Shown here: one piece after another, positions 22,713 through 33,100 of the stretch | Layout: the number at the start of each line of letters is the position of its first letter | Numbering within the stretch: position 1 is the stretch's first letter | Assembly: GCF_963676685.1 (NCBI RefSeq) | Contig: NC_092346.1 | Location: forward strand, 51,241,062 to 51,305,061 | Length of the DNA: 64,000 bases | Origin: Mytilus edulis | Taxonomy: Eukaryota > Mollusca > Bivalvia > Mytilida > Mytilidae | Reading direction: 5' to 3' | Position numbers and translations under genes: made by a program | The notes under the pieces: model-generated | The model's database searches: none | What the model saw: only the letters and a program-made list of their open reading frames with translations | Told to the model about the DNA's origin: nothing

Positions 22713-22979
22713 AACAAGGTTTGTATTGTTCCAAAGTGCTTGGTATTGTTATTTTGAATTAAAGTGTGAATTGTTCTAAACAATACTAGTACCAAGCCAT
22801 TTGAAACAATACATACCTTGTTTTTTTGTGTAATCTTTTGTTATAATTTTATATATCAAAAATATATTTATTTTTCGCTCCCCTCCTCAGAACCACTTTA
22901 GTCAAGGCGTTTTCTTTAGAGTAAAGTGTGAATTGTTCTGAAAAATGTCAAGCACTTTGGAACAATACAGACCTTGTTA
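22713..22979. repeat. Nested inverted repeats (copy A)
   Basis: The left arm 22713-22750 (AACAAGGTTTGTATTGTTCC...) pairs with 22779-22821 (...GAAACAATACATACCTTGTT). A third related arm (GCACTTTGGAACAATACAGA-CCTTGTT) ends near 22977, and the half-unit AAAGTGTGAATTGTTCT occurs twice. It looks like overlapping MITE-like foldbacks. The same structure is at about 32216-32482 in copy B. Confidence 0.75.
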
Positions 22980-23829
22980 ATATAATAGCAGAATCTTATG
23001 TTATAATCTAATAAATCGAAAGTATATTTGTTTTCATAAGAGTAGGTACTTGGATGTAAAAACTGTCATCATTTTGCATTGTTTATTTATAAAGAAAGCA
23101 AAGAATATTTCTGATTTCATTTCTCTATTCTAAAAATGTAAAGTGATCTATAAAATCATTTAACGATTATATAAGTGTTATCTTTCTCATAACACCATAT
23201 TGTACATTTTCATTTAATTAATTATTTTAGTAGAGAACTTTTTTTCTTGAAAACTGACGGCAACTGAAATTTCAGCTTTGCATTATTAAAAAGTAATCTA
23301 TAAAATCATAAAACCATTATATAGAAAAAAAGTAAAATCACAAAAATACTGAACTCCTTAAGTCCTAATTACATGGCAAAATCAAAAGCTAAAACACATC
23401 GAACAAATGGACAACCACTGTTATATTTTTGATTGGAACAGCCATTTTCAATGTGGATTAAACCTGGCTTTATAGCTACATGTAACTACTCATCTCACTT
23501 GTATGACAGTTCCATAAAATTCCATTATATTGAGATCGATCTGTGAAAAAACCAAACAGACATAATAGGTAAAAATGTCAAAACGTCACAAAAAGGGGTA
23601 CATCAGTCACCATTGTGTCATTATCTTAATCACAATAAAACAAACATATGTGTAAACAAACATTGACACAATAACACAATGACGGGATATGTAAGCACAG
23701 AGCCATGTGATATATACGAAAAAAACACAAAACGGCATTTAGACAAAGTATATTAGCAAAAATGAAATATATCAATACAAACACAGAAAACTAAAGACTA
23801 ATCTTTGTGTAAATGATCACTACTTATCT

Positions 23830-24085
23830 TAAGGAGAGGCGAAATATACCAGAGGGACATTCAAACTCATAGATCGAAAACAAAACTGACAACGCCATGG
23901 CCAATAAAGAAAAAGATATGTATATATACAATCAAAAGTAAAAACGACACAACATTAAAAAAAACAAAGACCTAGCAGCACGAACCCCACCAAAAACTGG
24001 CGAGATCGCATGTGCTCCTGATGAGTGAGCAGATCCTGCTCCCCATGTGGCATCCGTCGTGTTGCTCATGTTATCAAAAACCCAT
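23830..24085 (+). repeat. Dispersed repeat (AGAGGGACATTCAAACTCAT family), copy A
   Basis: AGAGGGACATTCAAACTCAT, CTGACAACGCCATGGC, AGCAGCACGAACCCCACC, GAGCAGATCCTGCTCC and GTCGTGTTGCTCATGTTAT in order. Other copies: 33600-33860, 34436-34670 and 60785-60965 (plus), 37000-37235 (minus). Copies differ in completeness, as expected of an old interspersed element. Confidence 0.8.
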
Positions 24086-24138
24086 AACATTGCAACTCAA
24101 AATGTACATTGCTTCCTATATTTTGAACTAATACTATT

Positions 24139-24786
24139 CGGTTATTCTAGTGGAAAGTTTTAATCTCGGCCGTTGCAGTGCTTTCCTTTATAAACTCATA
24201 TGTAGTCGATAAGATGTATAGTGGTGACGTCAATTTGACGTTAGCGTTCTTTTTAACTTTGAGCTGCAAGAGAACAGACGTGTATAATTACAGAGAGAAG
24301 TATTTTGAAAATATCAAGTAGATTACTATAGTGGATATTAAAGTTGGTATTTTATATATGTATAATATGCAAAGCGATATATGGATAATACAAAAAAAAA
24401 TTGTTTTAAAAAAAATAATTGTAAAATAGTTAGAAATTGTTGAATTTCGAAACGGCGTGGCCGCCACGTGATGCCGAATATGAAATAAAAGAAAATTTAT
24501 TTAATCACAATACGACTTAAATTAAAGAAATGATATTTTTGTTGTGACTTTATATTTGGTGAATAATTCACCCAGTGCGGAAGTAATTACTTCGTAGAAT
24601 ACGACATACTATCAATTCAACAAAAACGATACATACATCGTTTGAACGGCTACAGCTTTAAGATATATTGTCATTGATTAAAGACTTTTGGTTACACACA
24701 CAAACAAAACGAATAAATTTGAAATAAGTAAATAAATAAATTTAATAAAAATAAATGAATAAATAAATCTATTTGTGAGTTTCAGT
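24139..24786. other. Leader region upstream of retroelement gag
   Basis: It is unique relative to the flanking duplication and non-coding, with AT-rich and (AAAT)n stretches near 24725-24768. It probably contains the 5' terminal repeat and promoter of the Ngaro-like element, but I could not match it to the 3' end, so the 5' boundary is unknown. Confidence 0.4.
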
Positions 24787-25977
24787 ATGTTGAGAAGAGG
24801 TACCAGGAAGCGTACAGCATCGGCGAGAGCTGGAGTAAGAAGGACCCCGGTGGTGTCGAAGGGAGTTTCGTCACGGGCGTCAGTACAATCATCTATGACG
24901 GTTACAAGGCCTGAGGCTATCTATACATCTGGACATGACGGCGCTGCCATACCAACAACTGCAACAGTATCAACGACAAGAATGTTGATGCCAACATTTT
25001 CTAGCAATCAGGACAACTCCGTCCACATTCCGGACATGATACCATGGCAACCAAGACGAGCAATAGACCTCCAGTCAACTGTTGATAACACACAGTTTGT
25101 GTCACAAACAGGTAATGTGACCAATAATGATTATGTACAAATTCCCAATAGAATTGAAAGTGTTCATGAGAATCTAGGCATAAATGTAACACAGTCAATT
25201 AAAGAAAAAATATTGAAAGGGGAATTCATAGATTTAGCTTGTCTATTAAATAATTCAGTCAACACGGGTTCTGACAAACAAAAGTTGACATGGGCTCAAG
25301 GGGAATTCATTTTACAACCCATTTCTCAACAATCAAAAATTACAAATATTGAATAGTGGACAGATGCTTTCATCATTTTTATTTATATTTATTGTGCTGT
25401 GCACGTAAACCGATTTAAGGAACTGTTAAAATACATGCACATAATACGCCTTGGGGCTCAAAGAAACCAAGGTATGGGTTGGAAAAATTATGATGAGCAA
25501 TATAGACTAAGAAAAGCTCATGAACCATCCAGTTTATGGAGTAATATAGACAATGAGCTTTGGTTGTTATATATGCAACAAGTGAATACTATCTCAAATG
25601 TGTCCTTAAATGTATCTAATAGTAATATTCAAGACAGTAGTGGTCATGGGAACAAATGCTATAGTTATAACTATGAGGGAAGCTGTTGGAAAATACCTTG
25701 CTTTTATAGCCATTTGTGTTTAAGGTGTAATGGTTCACATCCAATTATAAACTGTCAAAGACAACTGGGAAATGTGAGACCACATGTTGGTAATACACAA
25801 TATAACACGGGCTCTCAGTTTCAGTTTCGGGCACCCGGGGCTCAGTATAGAGCAGGGCCCCAGTTTCAATTTCGCCCAAGGATCGCCAAGTCAAGAGTGA
25901 GATTTTCCCCAAGAAATGCCACACAGTTCACACAAGCAAGATCTAGACCAAATATCAGAACTATGGCGACTTGGTAG
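24787..25977 (+). pseudogene. gag: Gag-like ORF of Ngaro-like element, one in-frame stop
   Basis: A nucleocapsid-like protein expected to package the element's RNA. The frame runs from ATG 24787 (an upstream GTG at 24775 is also in frame) to 25977, broken by a single TAG at 25354-25356; the frame continues without shift on the other side (W-T-D-A-F...). The N-terminus is basic (RRGTRKR). The C-terminal half has two metal-binding motifs: C-x8-C-x4-C-x3-H, then C-x2-C-x3-H-x4-C (CLRCNGSHPIINC), followed by a Q/R/G/F-rich RNA-binding tail. The 3' end overlaps the RT frame by about 60 bases in a different frame. The TAG is either a mutation or a readthrough site; one copy cannot tell. Confidence 0.75.
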
Positions 25978-27574
25978 AACCCCTATTAAGATTGGTGTTT
26001 TGAAAAATATGCTGAGGGCATATCCGCATGCAGGTGTAGCAAAAGAATTATATGAAGGATTTTTATGTGGTTTTCGTTTGAAATATTCAGGTCCGAAAAT
26101 TTCTTTTATTTCCAAAAATTTACAGTCGGCAAATTGTCATAAAGTTGAAACGTTGGATAAGTTAGATCAGGAGGTAAAAGCGGGTAGGATGGCTGGTCCC
26201 TTTTTAGAAAAGCCGATTTCTACTCTTAGGACTTCTCCTATCGGTCTAGTACCAAAAGAGAAAGGTTGGAGGTTAATATCTCATTTGTCATATCCGGAAG
26301 GTTCCGGGGTCAACGATTTTATTGATCGCGATGAATGTTCCGTTCAATATGCATCTTTTGATGAAGTTATACAAATGGTCAGCTCACTCGGAAAGTCTGC
26401 ATTGATTGGGGTACGCGACATAAAGTCCGCTTTTCGTTTGCTGCCAGTGCACCCATCAGATTTTGAATTATTAGGGATTTATTTTGACGAAAAGTTCTTT
26501 GTAAATAAAAGTATGGCTATGGGATGTTCAATTTCATGTAAGTTTTCAACCTTTTTACACTGGTTAGTAGTTGAACGGAGTGGAGTGAAATCACTTGTGC
26601 ATTATTTGGATGATTTTTTATTTGGAGGCCCTGAGGATACACCTGTATGTAAAATGATGCTAGACACTTTTTCAGATATTTGTGAGGAACTAGGTGTTCC
26701 GATTGCTTCGGAAAAATCAGTTGGACCTGTAACATCTTTGAAATTTTTAGGATTGGTCATTGACACTGTTGAAATGGTTGTCAGAATACCACAAGACAAA
26801 TTGTTAAAGCTAAAGTCCTTACTTGAACCGATTTTGTTGAATAAAAAGATTACACACAAGGACTTAGAATCAGTAGTGGGTTTGATGGCTTTCTGTTCAA
26901 GGGCGATTACTTCGTCTAGGGCTTTCCTTCGCAGGTTTTATGATGTCATAGGGTCTATAAAAAATAAAAAGCCTTTTTATTCAATTATAATAAATAATGA
27001 TCTCAGAGAAGATGCAAAAATTTGGCTGATTTTTCTGGAACATTTTAACGGAGATTGTTATCTATCAGAAAACACGTGGATAACAAATGAAACGTTGCAT
27101 TTGTACACTGACAGCTGTGGTAACTCTGATTTAGGTTGCGGTGCATATTTTGATGGTAAATGGGCACAATATAAATGGCCGGAAGCATGGTCAAATATGC
27201 CAATCATGAGGGACATTACTTTTTTAGAGTTAGTTCCAATTGTTTTAGCTATGTTTATATGGGCATCAAATTTCCAAAATCGAAAGATTTTATTTCGAAT
27301 TGACAATATGGCATTAGTTAGCATTATCAATAAAAGAACTGCCAAGTCGAAGCGTGTGATGGCATTTATTCGTCCCCTTGTTCTTTTTACAATGCAGCAC
27401 AATATTCAGTTTAAAGCACAACATATTGATGGTTGTAAAAATGAAATTGCAGACTCGATTTCTCGTTTTCAGTTGAAGAGATTCCGGGAACTAGAACCCG
27501 GGGCCGAGTCGGTTCCAGAAAACAACCCAGAAGAGTTCAGAGATTTGATATTGAGTCTGAAACAAACAGAATAA
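25916..27574 (+). CDS. pol: Reverse transcriptase-RNase H of Ngaro-like element
   Basis: A 552-aa open frame copying element RNA into DNA. RT motifs: SPIGLVPKE (107-115), RLISHLSYPEGSGVNDFI (119-136), catalytic D168 in VRDIKSAFR, the MGCSISCKFS template-grip region (202-211), YLDD (230-233), and KFLGL (276-280). RNase H motifs: D399 in YTDSCG, E438 in FLELVP, D463 in RIDNMALV, and D513 in IADSISR, so all four carboxylates are present. The ATG at 25916 lies inside the 3' end of gag in another frame, so translation may use this start or a frameshift. The 3' end overlaps the recombinase frame. There is no stop or frameshift in the whole domain, so activity is possible if expressed. Confidence 0.9.
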   Translation: MPHSSHKQDLDQISELWRLGRTPIKIGVLKNMLRAYPHAGVAKELYEGFLCGFRLKYSGPKISFISKNLQSANCHKVETLDKLDQEVKAGRMAGPFLEKPISTLRTSPIGLVPKEKGWRLISHLSYPEGSGVNDFIDRDECSVQYASFDEVIQMVSSLGKSALIGVRDIKSAFRLLPVHPSDFELLGIYFDEKFFVNKSMAMGCSISCKFSTFLHWLVVERSGVKSLVHYLDDFLFGGPEDTPVCKMMLDTFSDICEELGVPIASEKSVGPVTSLKFLGLVIDTVEMVVRIPQDKLLKLKSLLEPILLNKKITHKDLESVVGLMAFCSRAITSSRAFLRRFYDVIGSIKNKKPFYSIIINNDLREDAKIWLIFLEHFNGDCYLSENTWITNETLHLYTDSCGNSDLGCGAYFDGKWAQYKWPEAWSNMPIMRDITFLELVPIVLAMFIWASNFQNRKILFRIDNMALVSIINKRTAKSKRVMAFIRPLVLFTMQHNIQFKAQHIDGCKNEIADSISRFQLKRFRELEPGAESVPENNPEEFRDLILSLKQTE

Positions 27575-28455
27575 TTAATTGTTCGCTTGCTCCTAATACA
27601 ATTCAAGCTTATCAACGAGCCTTAAATGCTTTGGCTAAATTTAGGGATAGTTTTGATTTAGATCATAGTTTTCCAATACCATTGAACCACATTACTCAGT
27701 TCATTGCATACATGTCTTGCTTGGACATGGCTCCATCTACGGTGAAATGTTATATCTCAGCTATCAGTTTTTATAATAAGATTAATAATTACGAAGATAT
27801 GTCTCAATTATTTGTTGTAAGGAAAATGATTGATGGGATGGCAAGGTCAAAGTTAAAGAGACCTGACAGTAGATTACCTATTACTTTAGATCTGTTAAAA
27901 AATATTATAAAGATTTTGCCCGCATTTTGTAGCTCCAGATATGAAGCTGTCTTATTTTCTAGTGCTTTTTCAATGGGATTTTTTGCATTTCTGCGAGTTG
28001 GTGAAATGACAACTGCATGTGGCAGGGAAGGGTCTAATCATGCCATTAAAATTGAAAATGTGGAGGTTACTAATCATAATATAAAAATATACTTGGCGTC
28101 TTCAAAAACAGACCAGCTAGGTCGAGGGATTTCAATTTTTGTGGCCCGACAATCAAATGTTGGAATTTGTCCGGTAAAATTACTGCAAGAATATTTAAAG
28201 ATTCGACCTCGAATTAGTGGTCAATTATATTGCCACTTTGATGACTCTCCGATGACTCGATATCAGTTTTCAGGAATTCTAAAACAAGCCCTGGGGTATA
28301 TTGGTTTTGATCAATCAAAGTATGGGACGCACTCATTTAGAATCGGTAGTGCTACTTCAGCAACTATGCTTGGTTTTTCTGACGAGCAAATTAAAGTAAT
28401 GGGTCGTTGGAGTTCTGATACTTTCAAAAGTTATATACGAATACCACAATTTTGA
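27445..28455 (+). CDS. Tyrosine recombinase of Ngaro-like element
   Basis: A phage-integrase-type recombinase expected to insert a circular DNA copy of the element. The frame is open from 27445, inside the 3' end of RT-RNase H in a different frame; no obvious ATG precedes the domain, so expression by frameshift or from a spliced RNA is likely and the exact start is unknown. Counting from 27631, the N-terminal SAM-like DNA-binding part covers residues 1-75. Catalytic residues are R122 (FLRVGE), probably K159 (SSKTD), H234 and R237 (HSFR), W260 (GRW), and the nucleophile Y268 (SYIR). All are present. It ends 14 nt before a clearly different, decayed SGNH segment begins to be possible. Confidence 0.88.
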   Translation, partial: NCRLDFSFSVEEIPGTRTRGRVGSRKQPRRVQRFDIESETNRIINCSLAPNTIQAYQRALNALAKFRDSFDLDHSFPIPLNHITQFIAYMSCLDMAPSTVKCYISAISFYNKINNYEDMSQLFVVRKMIDGMARSKLKRPDSRLPITLDLLKNIIKILPAFCSSRYEAVLFSSAFSMGFFAFLRVGEMTTACGREGSNHAIKIENVEVTNHNIKIYLASSKTDQLGRGISIFVARQSNVGICPVKLLQEYLKIRPRISGQLYCHFDDSPMTRYQFSGILKQALGYIGFDQSKYGTHSFRIGSATSATMLGFSDEQIKVMGRWSSDTFKSYIRIPQF

Positions 28456-28518
28456 ATAAATTTCGTTGAATTTGATGGTCAATTTAGAATATTTCATGTC
28501 AATACATACATGTATTAA

Positions 28519-29148
28519 ATTGTAGGCCAAGAAGTGTCAGTATGGATAGTAGGCTCATCTTTGATAAGAAATGCATTTGTACATGCAAGAAGTAAAACAG
28601 GTGGTGTTAATTTAGGTCTCCATAGAATAGGAGTTTAAATTTGGTGGCAAGGGTATGGTGGCATGGGTATAAAAGATTTGGAATCAACAATAAAAAGACT
28701 GATGAAATATGAAAAAGCGCCGAAATATCTTTTCCTTCATATTGCTGGAAATGATTTGGGGAAGACAAAACTAGGGTTTTTAAGGAATGAAATCAAGACC
28801 ACCTTGGAGAAGGTACAAAGTTATCTACCCAATAGTTCGATTGTCTGGTCTCAAATTTTACCGAGAACAAATTGGCGTCATTCAATAAGTCAGGATAGCA
28901 TGATGGCATGCAGAATTAGGATAAATAGTGCCATTGCATCATTCGTGTTAAAGAATTGGGGACATTATATAAAGTATCCAGATATTCTTCCTAATAGTAC
29001 TTTTTAAAGGAATTAAGATGGTGTTCATTTGACAGACCTCGGTAATGATATATTTCTGAATAATTTGCAAGGTGCGCTTGAAATGTTTATTTGTTCTGGT
29101 TCTTATACATATCCAGATACATTTGGTACTAGTATGTGTATATCTTAA
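28519..29148 (+). pseudogene. SGNH-hydrolase-like domain of Ngaro-like element, decayed
   Basis: In one frame the translation shows the SGNH/GDSL blocks: VWIVGSSLI (nucleophile serine block), WWQGYGGM (glycine block), LFLHIAGNDLG (the GxND block) and DGVHLTDLGND (the DxxH catalytic pair). Stops at 28636, 29005 and 29014 interrupt it, so it is dead in this copy. Such a hydrolase-like domain is a known companion of the recombinase in many Ngaro elements; its role in the life cycle is not settled. A TTGTAG just before the domain (about 28520-28525) could be a splice acceptor joining it to the recombinase. Confidence 0.75.
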
Positions 29149-29330
29149 GTAATTTTAAAACAGTATTGGCCACAGTCCTATCGCAGCTTCATCCCCACTT
29201 TAGTGGCGGTTGATCCGGTACGGTTGAGTTTGACATATACCGTACCTAATCAATTTGGCAACTTCGCTGCGTGTGATAAACTACAGTTACAGTTGTCTAT
29301 ATTTTAGTGATATTAAAAGTACATTTTGTG

Positions 29331-29387
29331 GATCGCTGTATCCCAGGATCCAACAGCTAAGTTAGTTGATCGCTGTATCCCAGGATC
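29331..29387 (+). repeat. Short direct repeat, 20 bp x 2, 37-bp spacing
   Basis: GATCGCTGTATCCCAGGATC occurs at 29331-29350 and 29368-29387 just beyond the SGNH remnant, followed by TCTA-type microsatellite. It may be part of the split direct repeats at the 3' end of the Ngaro-like element. Confidence 0.6.
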
Positions 29388-29659
29388 ATACATCTATCTA
29401 TCTATATATATCTATCTGTAGGTTGCCAGAGGTAACCAAAAAATGATCTATACATCTATGAATCTAGTTATCTATGAATCTATCTAGTTGAACAATATAT
29501 ATCGTTGAATCTATATATGTACATATTTAAATTTGTGTTTAATAATAAAAAGCTGTGGTCAATACTGCCAATAAATCTTAGTTTTACAAGCCATCTCGAA
29601 TAAGCTATTTTTTGTAATGTTTGTATGTAGTAAAGAAATTATATTGGTCACAAAACCTA

Positions 29660-29774
29660 CAACGGGAATTTCTCGCTACATTGAAGACCTGTTGGTGACC
29701 CTCTGCTGTTGTTTTTTATTTGGTCGGGATGTTGTCTCTTTGACACATTCCCCATTTCCATTCTCAATTTTAAA
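29660..29774 (+). repeat. Detached 3' tail of the RT retroelement family
   Basis: CGGGAATTTCTCGCTACATT, GAAGACCTGTTGGTGACC, TCTCTTTGACACATTCCCCA and CCATTCTCAATTTTA match the end of the element at 45600-45713. It is a truncated copy with no coding part. Confidence 0.75.
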
Positions 29775-30101
29775 TTTTAAAATTTAATTATAATAAAAGC
29801 ATGACATGTTGCAAAAAATACTTTAAACGTCAATCGTTTAGCCGATTGATTTGGCGGACTTTTTGACGTTACGGACGACTGTAGCGCCACCTAATTAATT
29901 CCCCCTGCTATTGTTGCTGATAAAGCTTGACGACCACGGACGTTACCAAGGACTTGCTTTCCAACTGTTTATGATCGTAAGATGAATAGATACGTAGCAA
30001 TAACTGTAACGTTACGTTACATTAACAATAGTGTGCGCGAAAGTACGGGAAACAATTACATAAGATAACGTGCTAAAGTCTCTTGGCCTATATTCACGAC
30101 A
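29775..30101. other. Unique spacer before duplication copy B
   Basis: No gene or repeat recognised. The duplication starts at GACATCAAG; the sequence before it does not resemble the sequence before copy A. Confidence 0.4.
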
Positions 30102-33100
30102 GACATCAAGTGGTTTATACTAATTATACATATCTACATCAATTGATATGTTATATTCAAACAAACCTCTAATCTACTTGTTGCACAAAGGAAAGGAACA
30201 ATCAATGTTTTTGCGACCTTTTAAAATCCGTGAAGGGTCGGTTTTTACCGGTCTGAATTTGATCATACAAAAGTAAATATTCTCGCTATGAACTTGCACC
30301 ATATAAGTGCTATAAAAAATGTTCTCTTTTTCTTTCTTTAAGGTAATGAATGTGTATAACCAAAATCACTATCCTTTAGTAATATACAATTGATTTATTG
30401 GTTGATTGTTGGTGTTTTAACGCCACTTTTAAGCGCCACACTTGGGCTATATCGTGGCGGCCAGTTTTTATTGTTGGAAGAAGCCGGAGTGCCTGGAGAA
30501 AACCACGGACCTGCAATAGGAAAACTGACAACCATAGTCAACTTAGATTGAAGTCGGGTGCACCCGCACGGGCGGGTTTTGAACTCCCAACCTCAGTGTT
30601 GACTAGCTAGTAATTACATAAGTGGAACTACTTAGACCACTTACTATTAATATGAAAAAGGACGACGAAAATATCTCGTCTACGTGGGTATTCTTTATAT
30701 TTCTATTTCCTATGATCAATTTAAAAATGGATTCGTCGTCTGATCCAACAGTGCTTTTCTACAGAAATTGGAACCGTACAAACAAACTCGTGTTATTCTT
30801 TATTTTTTTATTATTATTTGTTTTAACCTGGAAACTCTTACTAAGAGAAAGATCACTCGGATTCCAAAAACAAATTGATATTCCAACAAACAGTTGGGTT
30901 CCAACCTTTTCTGTTGTACAGACCTATTAGCTGATTTGTGTACTCCTTTATGGCAGATTTCATACAAAAACTTCTATGAGAAAAAAGGAAAAAGGATCTT
31001 ATAAAATTTCTTTCATGTCACTTTCATATATCTTGTCCACTCACTCAATACCTCCTCCACTTCCAGCGAGTGCTCGGTCAAATAACATATAAAAGAATCA
31101 GATGAAGGATTTTCTCGAAAATTGGAGGTCTCTACTTCATTTTTTTTTCTTTTCTCGATAGAGACTCAGATGGACGACTAGAATACAAATGACAAAGTTG
31201 ATGATTGGACATATAGCGACATATTTTAGCGGGCTTAGACCTTAAAATACCGGAATATTGATATAATCTACCGTTTGTGACATTTTGCATGAGTATGGCA
31301 TCGCATGGCGTATACAACAGCCATTGCACTCACGAGACGCTAACTCTGTCGACGCAACCGATCTCGTTCCTTTCAATGTTCATACAATTGCAGCATTTTT
31401 TGTGTGTGTCTTTTTAGATATCTGGATTTGTCTATAAAATTGCTTAATGAGATTAGAACATCGGTGAACTTCTGTTGTAAATATGTAAATCATTCAAGTC
31501 CACAATTAAAGTTCGTTCAAGGAAGACAGTAAATGGATTAATATATTTATATTTGCAAAGTTCAGACAGCGGCATAACGTCCATGACTGTGAAGTTATCA
31601 AAACATCAGTTTTGTCTTCTATTGACAAGCTGCGGTACACATTCAGCATCACAGTGGCAGTAAATTTTGGAATTGAACTCCTACTTTTTTATTATGTGTT
31701 GCACGATGCCAAGAAAGAATAATCTAATAGTTTGTGAGCAATCTTTAGATAGCTAACCAAATGATGGCATTTTATGTAAACACTTATCCCGGTATTGTGG
31801 TAGAGTATCTTTTACTTCTTTGACCTAGGCCGGCAGACGACCATAAGCTTACCATGACCAAGGCGGACTCAACCAACGGAATTTTTAATTTCTATTGATA
31901 TTTATTTTCTTTCTGTCTATAATTTCAGGATGTTTATAGATATAACATATTTTATTCATGAGTTTTGTCTGCTGAAGAGGGACAAATTAAAGAACAGTTT
32001 AGAATTGAATGTTGACAAAAAAAATCCTCAATATGTCTCCTGAAATGCCGTCGTTGATGTACAAAACTTGAAATAACCTTAGCTGTACTTGACAAAACGT
32101 TTTCTAATTTTAGATCCTAATCCTCTTCAACTTCGTACTTCATTTGACTTCATGATGAATTACTGACATGATATGTCGCCTCACTGAAAATTAGAACATA
32201 AGATTATGCAAAAATAACAAGGTTTGTATTGTTCCAAAGTGCTTGGTATTGTTATTTTGAATTAAAGTGTGAATTGTTCTAAACAATACTAGTACCAAGC
32301 CATTTGAAACAATACAGACCTTGTTATTTTGTGTAATCTTTTGTTATAATTTTATGTATCAAAAATATATTTATTTTTTGCTCCCCTCCTCAGAACCACT
32401 TTAGTCAAGGCTTTTTCTTTAGAGTAAAGTGTGAATTGTTCTGTAAAATGTCAAGCACTTTGGAACAATACAGACCTTGTTAATATAATAGCAGAATCTT
32501 ATGTTATAATCTAATAAATCGAAAGTATATTTGTTTTCATAAGAGTAGGTACTTGGATGTAAAAACTGTCATCATTTTGCATTGTTTATTTATATAGAAA
32601 ACAAAGAATATTTCTGATTTCATTTCTCTATTCTAAAAATGTAAAGTGATCTATAAAATCATTTAACGATTATATAAGTGTTATCTTTCTCATAACACCA
32701 TATTGTACATTTTCATTTAATTAATTATTTTAGTATAGAACTTTTTTTCTTGAAAACTGACGGCAACTGAAATTTCAACTTTGCATTATTAAAAAGTAAT
32801 CTATAAAATCATAAAACCATTATATAAAAAAAAAAGTAAAATCACAAAAATACTGAACTCCTTTTGTCCTAATTACATGGCAAAATCAAAAGCTAAAATA
32901 CATCGAACAAATGGACAACCACTGTCATATTTTTGATTTGAACAGCCATTTTCAATGTGGATTAAACCTGATTTTATAGCTACATGTAACTACTCATCTC
33001 ACTTGTATGACAATGACAGTTCCATAAAATTCCATTATATTGAGATTGATCTGTGAAAAAAACAAACAGACATAATAGGTAAAAATGTCAAAACGTCACA

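Larger units (their letters stand above)
20512..24138 (+). repeat. Segmental duplication, copy A (3.6 kb)
   Basis: Nearly identical in direct orientation to 30102-33910, starting at GACATCAAGTGG and ending at ACTAATACTATT in both. Differences by eye are about one percent substitutions, plus two larger indels: about 95 bp near 21613-21710 present only here, and about 265 bp at 33292-33558 present only in copy B. The copies flank the Ngaro-like element and neither end shows a target duplication. Included repeats are listed separately. Confidence 0.95.
24787..29400 (+). mobile_element. Ngaro-like tyrosine-recombinase retrotransposon (DIRS order)
   Basis: The order gag, RT-RNase H, tyrosine recombinase, SGNH hydrolase is that described for Ngaro elements, which integrate through a circular intermediate with a tyrosine recombinase instead of a DDE integrase. 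There is no protease or integrase. RT and YR frames are open with all catalytic residues; gag has one internal stop and the SGNH part three. A short direct repeat at 29331-29387 may belong to the split 3' repeats of this order. The outer limits are not certain. Confidence 0.85.

Noticed and set aside
27631-27633. TTG at 27631 as the recombinase start
   Set aside because: TTG is not a usual eukaryotic start, and conserved-looking recombinase sequence continues upstream in the open frame.
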